Source: Galbula dea (lineage: Eukaryota; Chordata; Aves; Piciformes; Galbulidae). From it: a stretch of 64,000 bases of DNA. The notes under the pieces were generated by a model. The model saw only the letters and a program-made list of their open reading frames with translations. It was not told the origin of the DNA and ran no database searches. Both the position numbers and the translations under genes were made by a program. Shown piece by piece: positions 35,000-45,494 of the stretch. The number at the start of each line of letters is the position of its first letter. The stretch's first letter is position 1. The stretch lies in contig VWZX01001155.1 in the NCBI GenBank assembly GCA_013399015.1, positions 736,567 through 800,566 of the forward strand, given 5' to 3'.

Positions 35000-36370
35000 G
35001 CTAATGCCTTCTCTGGGTGTAACACTGTGTGCATGCTAAATTAGTAGTTTTGAGCTGTCTTGGGACAGCTTTCTGAGGCCATGTCTCTGGATTTCATTCT
35101 GAAAAGTGGGAACTCAATTTCTGTTGCTTGTAATGAAGATTCCTGCTAAGTAATATCAAACCCAAGTAGTATTACTGCTAGCTGAATCTGGCTAGTGTCT
35201 GGGCTGGTGTTCATTGCCCATGTTTTTGTGTGGCATACTCTGAAAGCCTGGTGGAATACCCTTACCAGGTGGAAATCTCATATTTAGAAGGCAGTTATTT
35301 CTTTGTATGCAGAACTAGTCTGTAGGTAACTCCTGAGCATCCAATACACATTCTCCATTTTCTAAGCAATGAAGTGTGCAGGTCGTTCCCTTCAGAGTAG
35401 CCAAGTGGTTTCTGTGCCCCCACCTTCACCTGCCCCAGGCTGCTACCCAGAGGTAAGACCTCCTCCTGTAGCCATGGGATGTGTGCAGGGGGTTGATGCT
35501 GGCCCTTTGGTTGCTACCAGAAGGCATGAGAAAGCACTAGCTGTGCTGAAGGAGGCTAACAGGAAACCCAGTTTAGTTCAAAAGCAGTTTAAAAGAAGAA
35601 AGTCTCTGGGCTCTTGTGCCTTTCCCAAGTCAGAGAAGCCTAAAGGATATTTTTTACTTTTAGAACAGGCACAGGGCAGAAAGTTTGTCTTTGCCTCTCT
35701 TGGCAGACAGAAATGAGACATCCTTTGCCTAAACCAGTGCTCTGTTTAGTCCTTCCCTGTCCAGGACTCTAGGGAGTGACAGCTAAGGGGAGCAAGTGTG
35801 GAAAGGAGAAGAGATTCCTGCCTTCTGCAGCCTGGTGGAGTTCCAGGCAAAGCAGTGCTCCTGAGTGAGCAAGCAGAGCTGCAGCCTTCTAAGGACTGGT
35901 ATGCTGTGCATGGTAAGCAGAGGCTGCAAGAAGTTTGAATGAGGGCAGTGCTGCAGACAAAGGCAATACAGCAGCATCAGGAACAGCAGAGATGTTGTGT
36001 GCACTGATGCAAAAATAAAAAGAATAAAAGAGAATAAAAGAAGTTGCAGCTGGAAATAGTGTAGAAATTCTATCCAATCTGAAATGCTGATAACTCCAGA
36101 GAGCTGAGATTTTGAATGGTTGCCTTGGGTTGTTATGGCAGATAGAGCATGAAGTGTCCTATGCTACTGCAAAGACCCTGCAGCCTGTAGTCAGAGAACC
36201 CCATTGCCTTGGGGTCAAATCAGCTGCTGTTTTAGTCTGCTGAATCAGGCAAGGGTTGCTTCCCCATCATGCTTTGTATTACATTTTGGTGTAGGCTTGG
36301 ACACAGTTGGTTGCATTGCCTTTTGTTGTGCCTCATAGAACAGAAGCAGATACTGGCTTTGTGCACACAC
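35000..36370. other. Gene-free stretch
   Basis: A 115-codon frame at 35369-35716 (basic, no recognisable domain) is the longest. I do not consider it a gene. Confidence 0.5.
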
Positions 36371-36374
36371 AGAT

Positions 36375-36900
36375 AGACCCCACCTGGAATATTGTGTCCA
36401 GTTCTGGAGCTCCTGTTACAGGAGGGATATGGGGGTGCTGGAGTGAGTCCAGAGAAGGGCCAGGAGAATGATCAGAGGTCTGGGCACCTCTGCTATGAGG
36501 ACAGACTGAGAGAGTTGGGATTGTTCAGTCTGCAGAAGAGAAGGCTCCCAGGAGACCTTCTTGTGGCCTTCCAGTATCTGAAGGGGGCCTGCAAGAAAGC
36601 TGGGGAGGGACTGTTTAGGTGGTCAGACAGTGATAGAACCAGGGGAAATGGGTGTAAGCTAGAGGAGGGTAGATTTAGATTAGACATTAGGAGGAAGTTC
36701 TTCACTGTTAGAGTGGTGAGACGCTGGAACAGGTTGCCCAGAGAGATTGTGGAAGCCTCATCCCTGGAAGCTTTTAAGACAAGGCTGGATGGGGCCCTGG
36801 GCAACCTGATCTAGTGGGAGGTGTCCCTGCCAGGCAGTGGGGGTTGGAACTAGATGATCTTTGGGGTCCCTTCCAACTCTGACCATTCTATGATTCTATG
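36375..36900 (+). mobile_element. CR1 LINE with open C-terminal ORF2
   Basis: This is the best preserved CR1 in the window. It starts near CCACCTGGAATATTGTGTCC. An uninterrupted frame (36392-36814, 140 codons) covers the C-terminal ORF2 end: LGLFSLQKRRLPGDLLVAFQ, then FRLDIRRKFFTVRVVRRWNR, then LPREIVEASSLEAF. It finishes with CCATTCTATGATTCTATG. It lacks the reverse transcriptase domain, so it is not autonomous. Confidence 0.95.
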
Positions 36901-37409
36901 TCCTGAAGAAGTGATTGTGAAGCTCAAGGGACATAGGTGTGACCTGAGAATCAGCTCAGTTTTGAGATGCTTTAAGAAGGTTTGCTTGCAAACCAAGACA
37001 GGCTAGCTGGGCCTGGGATGCTGATGAGCAGAGGTAAAGAAAGTGAATAGATGAACTGGATGGAACAGTGAGCCCAGACACAATGCCTCAGATCTAACAC
37101 TCTAGTTACACCTGCTGGAACAGCTGCTGCACTTCTGCACATCCCAGGAATCCATCTGAGCCTGTGGAACATGAAGAATAACTCTTGCAAGGTGCTGCAA
37201 TAGCAGCATGCTTAAAACAACATACAGCTAGCTGAGAACTGAACTACTTTTGTGACCCTGGCAGCCAAAAATACGGGACCTTGCAGACCTGTGAGGCACA
37301 ACTGCAGGGCTCAGGCTCAGTTCAGCTCTGAGTGTCTCAGTTCCTCTGAGGCAAGGGTGGTCAGTGACCAGGCTCAGCCTCTCAAGGCAGAACAGGGGCA
37401 GATGGAGTG

Positions 37410-37478
37410 CTTAGGGTAGGCTGCTGGTTGGACTTGATGATCTCAGAGGTCTCCTCCGACCTTAGTGATTCTGTGATG
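37410..37478 (+). mobile_element. CR1 LINE 3' end fragment
   Basis: GGTTGGACTTGATGATCTCA then GAGGTCTCCTCCGACCTTAG then TGATTCTGTGAT is a short sense tail. Confidence 0.85.
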
Positions 37479-37479
37479 G

Positions 37480-40400
37480 GACTAGAACAGGATGAATCCC
37501 TTCAGCCAGCAGTGGCCTCTGTGGGCTTTCCAGGCTCCAGGTGCATTGGGCTGCCTCTGTGCTCAGCCTCAGACAGCCAGGGAGACCAAACTGGTGGACA
37601 GGAGGAGGTGCCTCTGGAGCTGGCAAGCACCTGTATATAAATATCACCCAGCTGGTGGATGGAGAGGTACAGGGCATCATTTTTACATCTGTTACCTCCT
37701 TTGCTTTCAGTAGCTCCTTGTGTTTCTCTGCAGAAGGCCTGGCTGCTCCCTTGTGCCCTTAGCCTCTGCATCAGGGCCATTAGCATGCCTGATACAATTA
37801 CAAATGCTCTGAGCCACAACTCAGACTTTACAATGAGCTGTTTAATTCTTGCACTCCGGGGACCTTTCAGCCATGGATGTGCAATATCCAGCCCCATGGT
37901 TAAACTCCTGAAGGAATCCTTTCCTTCCTTCCCTTCTAGCAGCCCATCTCAGAGAGCCAAGCCAACCAATGAATGGGCCAACAGCTCTTGAATTTACCAA
38001 CCTTACACTTTTGTGCTGGTTTCAAGGGAGAGAACTGCCCAAAGATGGAGCTCAGCCAATGATTCACACCTCAGAGTACTGCTCCAGTGCTGCCTCTGAG
38101 TCAGCAGCTGGAGCTAATGCCACTTTGGCTTGGAGGAGAATGTTGGAGTTGCTCCTTGGGTTTCTAATTCTGACTTGCCAGTCTTTGAAGCCTTTGGGAG
38201 TTTTGCTCCCTGAAGTGGAAACCTGGATGGCCAAGGTCAGGCTTTTCTTGGCTGCAGTCCTGTTTGCTTACAAACACTGTCTCTTCATGTCCTTTGCCAC
38301 TGAGCACTGCAGCACTCTTATAATCCAAGGCCTCTTCTCTCCTCCTTCCTTGGAGCACCAGCTCCACAGCTGCCTGCAGAAGGAGATCTGCTCCTGTGTG
38401 CAGCCAGGGAGCAGCAGGAGCCTTTCAGTGGGTTGCTGAACACACTGAAATAAAACCCCTCCCTTCAAATCTGCTCTTTACAGAGCACAGGTTCTGGGAG
38501 GGCTACAGGGAAGCTGCAGCAGAAGGCAAGAGTGGGGAAGATAAGAGTGTTGATGGTTCAGAAGCAAAATTCAGCACCAGAGAAGCCCCCTCTGCATTAT
38601 TTATAGGGCAGGCTGGCACTCCTGCTTGGAGATCACTCTGCTCTCCTCTTTTGGCTGCTCTTCCCTGAGTCTGCAGAGAAGTGGGAGACAAGATGAAGCA
38701 GCAGAGGGAATGTGTGGGGGCCTGGGCAGAAAGCCATGGAGATAGGTTATGTGAACCCAAAGGAAGAAGCCTTGGGTGTTCCTTGTGCCCTCCACTGAGA
38801 GCCTCTCCTGCAGGTTGAGATGAGGTTACCTCTGATTCCTGCAGATGGGAATACAGCAGGGCTGCAAACCTGCCTTCCTCTTTGGAGCAGTGAGGAGCTC
38901 TGCCTGACCTCACAGGCCTAGGTGTGTCTCATTTACACAAGAAGGCCAATGTTTCTCACTTCCCAACCTAACTATTCCATGCCATGAGCTAAATACATGC
39001 CAGCCTCCCTGCTCCTGGCTGTTTTCACTGAGCTCAGAGCATTTGCATGCTGGAGGTGATGCACATGTGTTAGGAACCTGCTTTATAGTTCACTTGTGGA
39101 GAGCTGAATAGCCTTTGGCTCTCTTCCTAGAAGCATGTACCTGCCATGCCCAACCCTCTCATTTGCCCTCCTGTTTGTTTGTTGTGTGGAGCTCTTGCTG
39201 GTGTTGACTTGTAGCAGTTATTGAGTTTTCTGCCAATTAGGGAGTGGAGATGAGCAGCAGTGGGCTCCCAAACTGGCACTCAGATGCTCTGGCTGCTCAG
39301 TGCACTGCTGAGCTGCCTCAGGCTCTCACAGAGCTCTTGGCACTAGCATTTTTCTTCTGCTTGCTGGGCCTTCATCTCACTTCTCTCCATAGCAACTCAT
39401 GCTCCCTTTGGTCAGGTAAGGCCAAAGTCAGCCAAGCTGAGCTAGATGATCCCCAGCCAATGACACTGGGGTTGGGGTTTGTTTTCCTGGTTCAGTTGGT
39501 ACTTTTCCAACCTGTGCCAAAGCTGCCAAAGGATCAGTGCACTCTACAAGCAGCCTTTTCCCATATGAACACACTTCAATCCAGCCCAATTTTTGTTCAC
39601 CAGAAGGGTTTGTACCATGCTTAGATGATGGCTGAGCTCTCCTGGCCACAGAGTAAATTACCAAGGATGCAGCACATTTGTTAGATGTAAACACTCCATG
39701 CTAATGAATGTTCCTGTTCACAAGAGCTCTCAGCTTTCTCCCCTACACAGAGAGTTCAGTTTTGCTCCTTAAGAGACAGCAGTGAAACCTGATCCTGGGG
39801 CTTTAAACCTTTATACATTTTAATTGCCCACACACGGTTTCCACTGTAACAGTCTCAACAGGAACCAATAACACACACAGTCACAGGTCCCTGATAAGGA
39901 TGGAAGCAGATCTGCTGCCAGCAACTCTTACACTCCTCCTGGGACTGAAAGACATTGCACATGCTTTTGTTTGGGTGAGATAAAGGCCACTTTTCCCCTG
40001 AAAGAGGGCTGTCAGGATAGCATTTTCTTATTCAGTGGCTTTGCTCCCTGCTGATGTTAGGGGAGGCAAGTAAAGCTGTAGCACCATAGGTGGGCAGGAA
40101 AGTGTGAGAAGGCAGGAAAAAGGAGCAAAACCTCCTCCCCTTCCCAGATCTGGGGGCTATGTTCAGTTTAGGAATCTCCTGCAAATTCCCAGTCAATTAG
40201 AACAGGAGGAAGGAAGCCAAAAAAGAAATCTCCTCTTCCTTAGAGTGAGGATGGGCAAGTGTGCTACCAAACCTGGATCAGGCAGGGATTTCAAATCCCA
40301 AGGGTTAAATAACAAGGCAGAGAGATGCTACCTCTTTTCAGCACTCAGCTGGGGTCCAGGTGAATGGATTTCTCCTCAGTTCAAGCACTGGCAGCTCCAA

Positions 40401-42760
40401 ACAAAAAAGGTCCAAGTGTCAAAATGCTAGTGGAGACCTGCAGCTTTCCAAAAAAAATAAACCAGAAAGAGCCCAGAGTCAGTTCTCTGAGAGTGGCAGC
40501 ACAAATGAGAACAGTTTTACTGCATGCCAGTTCCTTCTTAAATCTCTTCCCTCAGGGAGTGGAGGGCTTAGAAAATATTTAAGAGGACTGGAAGCTTTCT
40601 GGCTGCTCAGCTAATGTAGGTCTTGAAATCTCTGCTGTTGCTCCAGAGAATGTTGAGCTACACTGCTGGGCCAAGTTCCTTTAGATCAGGCAGAAGCTGA
40701 TGTTTTGGCAAGAGAAGGAGAGATCCAGCTAGATGTCTCTAGAGAAGGAGAGGTTTGTATCTCTCCTGCATGTCACACAGATCCAGCTAGGGCCATCTCC
40801 AGGGCTGTGGAAATATTAAATTCAGCCTAAAAGCTGAGACAAGCAGTTAAGCGCCTGCAGAGTGGGCAAGTGGCCAGGAGGAGACAATGGTTGGCTTTTA
40901 GCACATCCTGCTTTTTGATTCCCTTAAACAACTCCACTTGTGTAACCCTGCAGTGCACTGCCAGTGCCTCACACTCAGCTTCCCTGCTTATAGCCTTGCA
41001 TCCACTGAGGCTTCCCATTCCCATGGCTGGGCTGGACCTGAGCTGCTTGTTCCTTCTCTCTCCTGCTCTGCTGGGTAAGGGGAGATAGTTCCTGGTGTTA
41101 AGTCTCCTCAGCTGATGCTGAGAGCCTCCCAAAGCAGGGCTGATCCTTTTCAGTGCAAAGTGAAAGCACTGATGCTTTGATTTTCACTTTGCTGCTTGCT
41201 AAAAGATAGGAAGGGGTGGATTTCAGTGAGGGGGTGCCACTGATGTGGGAGAAAGATCCATTCCCAGTGTTCCACAGTTGATGAGATTTGCTGTCCCCAT
41301 CCTATTGCAAGGCTGCTGCTCTCTGACCCTGCATGGATTCTACGTAGGAAGCTTGTTCCTGACTTGTAAAGATGAGATTGTTTCCATGGTTATTCCCAAC
41401 AATTCCATCCAAAATAGTCTCTGGCTGTTCTGCAGAGGTAATAGAGAGTTGGTGGTGAGAGGTGGTCCCACTGCCCCTGTCCTGAGGCAGAGAGCTGCTC
41501 TCATTCCAGGACCAAACAGAGCAATGGCTTTGGTTGGGTTTCTCTCTTGGTGGCAGGGTGTCTGTCATTGCCATTGCTGAGAGTGCTGTGGTGGGCAAGC
41601 CTGGTAGTAGGTGACAAGCAGCTTTTAGAGAGTGAAATTGGGTGTTTTCTGCAAGGAAAACATGAGATTTTGGTGTCATCTAAGGAAACTAAAGAGATGC
41701 CTGTCTGTTAGCACTCAGCCTCTGCACAAGTTGGACTTTTCTCACAGACTGAGAACAATTTTTCTTTCCCAACTGGTGAAAGACAAATCAAACCCCTGGT
41801 GACAAACCTGCTTTGTGGATTGTCCTTTGTAAGCAGCTGTGTGGCCTCTGTCTCTGCATTATCTGTCAACATCTCCCTGCTTCCAGCAGGCAAGGTGCCT
41901 TGTTTTTCTCTTTCTTGCAGTTGCAAACTAAAGCCCAAAGACCTGAGAGTCTAAATCCACAAAGTCACTGAAATGTCTGATTTTGTGGAGCTCTGAGTGC
42001 CTTATCTGGAAGTGCAAAAGGAAATCTGCTGGACATGGAGCATCAGCAAGAGCAGCATTTTCTTCTGGGAGCCTCCCTCTTCCCTAGCCACCAGGGTTCC
42101 CCTTTCCTGCTCCCAGAGAAAGCACCACAGAGCAGCTCCCAGCACAAGTACACCACCAGGACAAGTAAAATTAAAGCCAAGTATTTTCTGAGCAGGGTTT
42201 TTTACCTCCTGTAGCTCTGAAGCTCAGGGATGCTTTGTAGTTTACACATCAAGATCCAAACTGAACTGCCTACTCTTCTGCCACACCTTAGCACTGTCAG
42301 CCTGCACCTCCCCTCATTGCCACCTTTGGTAAGGGGAAAACATTCTCAGTGTTCCAGTGCTGCTGCTTACCTCTAAAAGGACAATGTCACCTTAGAGCTA
42401 AAGGGATTGCACAACCACAACTGATTTCCACAGCTAGCAGCAAAAAGGGAAATCCCTGGTTTCAAATAGACACCCTGCTGCTGGATGCTGTTGTGGATCT
42501 GAGAGTGAGATGAGCTGGAATCAAACCTGACTCCTTGATTTTTATTCTTTATTACTTTAAGAGAAAATCAACACCTAGTCTAGGATGTAAACATCAGTGC
42601 CACTGCTGTATTTGGAAATGTAGAAAGTCTAGGCTGGTGTCTCCATTTAGCCTGTGTCCAGGGCTGAACTATAGCAGTTGCTCTGTCACCTGATGACCCC
42701 TCACCAGCAGAGAAGGGGAAACAGGAAAAGAAGCACTCACACTAAAGAAGAAAGCAGCTC
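37480..42760. other. Gene-free stretch
   Basis: No exon with family similarity and splice sites was recognised. The longest frame, 156 codons at 37969-38439, has no known domain. I see no clear mobile element in this stretch. Confidence 0.5.
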
Positions 42761-42770
42761 TCAAGAGTGG

Positions 42771-42806
42771 GAGAAGGAAGAGGAGCAGGAGAAGGAAGAG
42801 GAGCAG
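42771..42806. repeat. Exact 18-bp tandem duplication in a purine run
   Basis: GAGAAGGAAGAGGAGCAG occurs twice, back to back, within a purine-rich strand (about 42769-42813). Confidence 0.9.
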
Positions 42807-43081
42807 AAGGAAATCAAGCAAAAGGCTCCCTTTTCCTCAGCACACTTCCCCTTTTATACCAAGTGTGATGTTCATGCTCTGGGATACACCTATTGCCAGC
42901 ACAGGTCATTTGCCCTGGCTGACTCCCATCTGCCAATGGTCCACGGCCCATGGCTGACTTGGAATTCTGTCTCAGCAACAGCAGGACAGCTGAGAAGTGC
43001 TTCCAGTGGTTCCCAGTGGCCCTAAACCTGGTGTTTAGGGATAAACATGGTTTTGCCAGGGTCCTTTCAATGGCTGGGTGG

Positions 43082-43206
43082 CCTTCTCCTTCTCCTTCTC
43101 CTTCTCCTTCTCCTTCTCCTCCTCCTCCTCCTGTTCCTTCTCCTTTCTCCTGTTCCTTCTTCTTCTTTCTCTCTCCCTGTCCCTCCTCTCTCTCCTCCTC
43201 TCTCCT
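43082..43206. repeat. Polypyrimidine tract with CTTCTC hexamer repeats
   Basis: About seven CTTCTC units pass into CTC repeats and then mixed C/T sequence for about 125 bases. One strand is almost pure pyrimidine with mirror symmetry, the kind of sequence that can form triplex DNA. Confidence 0.9.
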
Positions 43207-43210
43207 GATG

Positions 43211-43440
43211 CAACCCCCCAGCTACGGCTTGGCACCGTTCAACGGCCATCGCCGTCTCCGCTGCGCCCCGAGTCCTGCTTTGAAGCACTGCCACCTGGTG
43301 GCAGCCGCTGGCATTGTCGCCGTGCCACCCGCGACCGCTCAGGGTCCGACCCCTCATCCCAGGAGGGCCAGGGCCACCGATGGGAACCGAGCATCGCCCA
43401 CTGAGCTCAAGGGGAATTTCTTCACCCTGCGGGTGCTGTT
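43211..43440. other. CpG-rich patch next to the polypyrimidine tract
   Basis: CpG is frequent here (for example CGGCCATCGCCGTCTCCGC and GCATTGTCGCCGTGCCACC), unlike the surrounding sequence. It contains a CTCF-type motif and no convincing exon. It could be a small CpG island, an insulator or a GC-rich repeat insertion. Confidence 0.55.
43288..43301 (-). promoter_or_regulatory. CTCF-type core motif
   Basis: Read on the minus strand, the 14 bases are CCACCAGGTGGCAG, which fits every position of the CTCF core CCASYAGRKGGCRS. Occupancy is inferred. Confidence 0.45.
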
Positions 43441-43452
43441 TCTGAGGTGTTT

Positions 43453-43750
43453 TCATGGTAGCATAACATTGTCTGACCTGGAAGGGACCCACCAGGATCA
43501 GGGAGCCCAGCTCTTAAACCCATGGAGGACACCCCAAGAATCACACCACGTGCCTGAGAGAGTTATCTAAATGCTTCTCAAACTCCATCAGGCTTGGTGC
43601 TGAGACAACTTCCCTGGGGAGGCTGTTCCAGATCCCAACCACCCTCTGAGTGAAGAACCTTTTCCTAATCTCCAGCCTGAACCTTCCCTGACTCAACTTC
43701 TTCCTGTTGCTCTTTGGTGGGATTTTGCCTTTGGTTCCATCCTTTTTAAT
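43453..43750 (-). mobile_element. CR1 LINE fragment
   Basis: The minus strand encodes the end of CR1 ORF2: FRLEIRKRFFTQRVVGIWNS then LPREVVSAPSLMEFEKHL. Its 3' part is very like the fragment at 11188-11415. It abuts the CpG-rich patch. Confidence 0.92.
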
Positions 43751-43789
43751 GGCAGCCTTTCCACAGGACCTGTTGGGCTTCATTAGCAA

Positions 43790-44765
43790 CCTCCCAGTGC
43801 ATTTTTAATCTCATGGCCATTTTCCAGCAACTCAGCTTAATTAGTCCTAAGAGTCAGGCTCTTCGTCTAGACCGTGGCTGTCGTATTAGTGAGAGTCCTG
43901 GGGGGCTGGATCACTTAGTCAGTGCTTCCTGATGTCACCCACAGCCTTTGCTTCATACATTTCTGATGAGGCTTGAAGCCTGCTGGCTCCTCTCTCTTCT
44001 GGCCTGTTTTTAATGAGCAGTTTGGGGGCCTTTGCTGGTACAGCCTATAGGAGGTGGTCTCATTTGTCTAGATGTATGGGTGTTGATGCCTGTGCAGAGA
44101 GCTGTGACATGTTGTCCAGGCAACAGCATGCTTGAGAGCAAGGAGCAGGGAGCATAAGGACAGCTCTTGGGAAGAGGGTTGCTGGATGCTTCAGGACAAG
44201 GTGCCAGGATACCTAACTACAATGGCAGCATGCCTACAGAAAAAGGACAGGCAGCCAGGGATGGAAAACTTGCTACTGTTTGATGAATGAGCTCCAGATC
44301 ATGCCAGAAGGACAGTTGTTTTCACTGCCCCCAAAATCTGTGCAGAGCAGTCAGGAGAACCACAAGCTGGCAGAGGAAGCCCTCTCCAAATGAGCTGCTT
44401 CATGGCAGGGTATGTAGCATTTCCCAATTTTCTTACTCCAGGGACAATTCATTATCCATGGCTTGGTAAGAGATTTATCTTTCTGGATCAAGATACAGTT
44501 GCAGAAAGGGGCCAGATCCTTGAAGGGACTGAGGATCTTTTGGACCCTGCTGAGTGCCTTTGGCTATTCCCTTGTCATTCAAAGGAGCCAGGCAGGCGCA
44601 GCACTTCCCACCAGCCTTGGAGCAAGGGCTTGGCAAAGTCATGGAGTCCTTTGGCACTGTGTAGGCCACAAGGGCACAGAAGAGGACTAGAGGGACTATT
44701 CAGCTGGCCAAAATCTGTGCAGAGTCTGGCACTTTTGCCTACAGTGTTTACAAGGGATATTGTCT
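43790..44765. other. Gene-free stretch
   Basis: I see no coding exon or repeat here. A few CpGs occur near 43860-43895. Confidence 0.5.
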
Positions 44766-44769
44766 TGAT

Positions 44770-44950
44770 TGATTGATTGGTTATTTATGTTGCAGGAGCA
44801 TTTTGGCCAGGAGCCCTTAGGCTACATACATCAAGGGCCATACAAAAACAGAACAGAAAGAAAGTCCTGGCTCCAAAGGAGCTGGGAGTCAGCAAGTGAG
44901 ACAAGAGACAACAAATGAGTGCCACAAACAGGGAACAAGATTATTAAGTA
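44770..44950 (+). repeat. Ancient archosaur-type interspersed repeat
   Basis: The segment from TTATTTATGTTGCAGGAGCA through ACAAAAACAGAACAGAAAGA to GAGACAAGAGACAACAAATG follows a repeat that I remember as common in turtles, crocodiles and birds (blocks 'tatttgtattgc', 'caggagccc', 'acaaacacagaacaaaaaga', 'agacaagagacaacagatg'). I cannot name the family with certainty. Confidence 0.55.
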
Positions 44951-45362
44951 GGAAAAAGAATGAATACCCAGTCAGCTACTCATAGAAACTGTTGACTCTC
45001 CTGCCTGCTTTCCTTTCCTACCTGGCTTTTCTGCAAAGCCTGGAATGTGCCTGCTGCTTTCCATGGGCTAGCTGGGTCATACATCTTCCTCAGAAAGTTC
45101 CTGACCCTAAAACACATGGAAAAAGGTGGAAGTGTTTTTGCTGGCTTCAGTGGACCCTGGGTGAGCCAAAAGCCTTCAATGCAGAATACTTTAGTGGAAA
45201 TGAGATTATGTTTTCAGTTGAACTTTTGTCAGCCTAAAGCCCTGTGCCTCAAAAGGTTTATTCAGGGACTTCCTTGTTTCCTATAACTACTATTTCACCA
45301 GTGGTTCCTCCCAAGTTTCCCCTCTTCAATTAAATGTATCAAACCCAGCCCCTGCAACTTCA

Positions 45363-45492
45363 TCACAGAATCCTAGAATGATTTGGGTTGGAAGGGACCT
45401 TCAAGATCATGTAGCTCCAACCCCTCCTGCCATGGGCAGGGGTTGCCCAGGGCCACATCTAACCTGGCCTTGAACACTGCCAGGGATGGCAC
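45363..45492 (-). mobile_element. CR1 LINE fragment
   Basis: ATCACAGAATCCTAGAATGA then GGGTTGGAAGGGACCTTCAA then CTGCCATGGGCAGGGGTTGC is an antisense CR1 end. Confidence 0.9.
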
Positions 45493-45494
45493 TA

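Noticed and set aside
36392..36814. 140-codon frame that could be taken for a host gene
   Set aside because: It reads clearly as the C-terminal end of CR1 ORF2, followed by a CR1 3' end.
37969..38439. 156-codon frame with hydrophobic stretches
   Set aside because: No family signature. The start of the region (TGTGCTGGTTTC) recalls an avian LTR start, but the similarity stops after about a dozen bases.
42950..43570. 206-codon open frame, the longest in the window
   Set aside because: It runs through the polypyrimidine tract (Ser/Pro repeats), the CpG-rich patch and an antisense CR1; it has no domain and no splice context.
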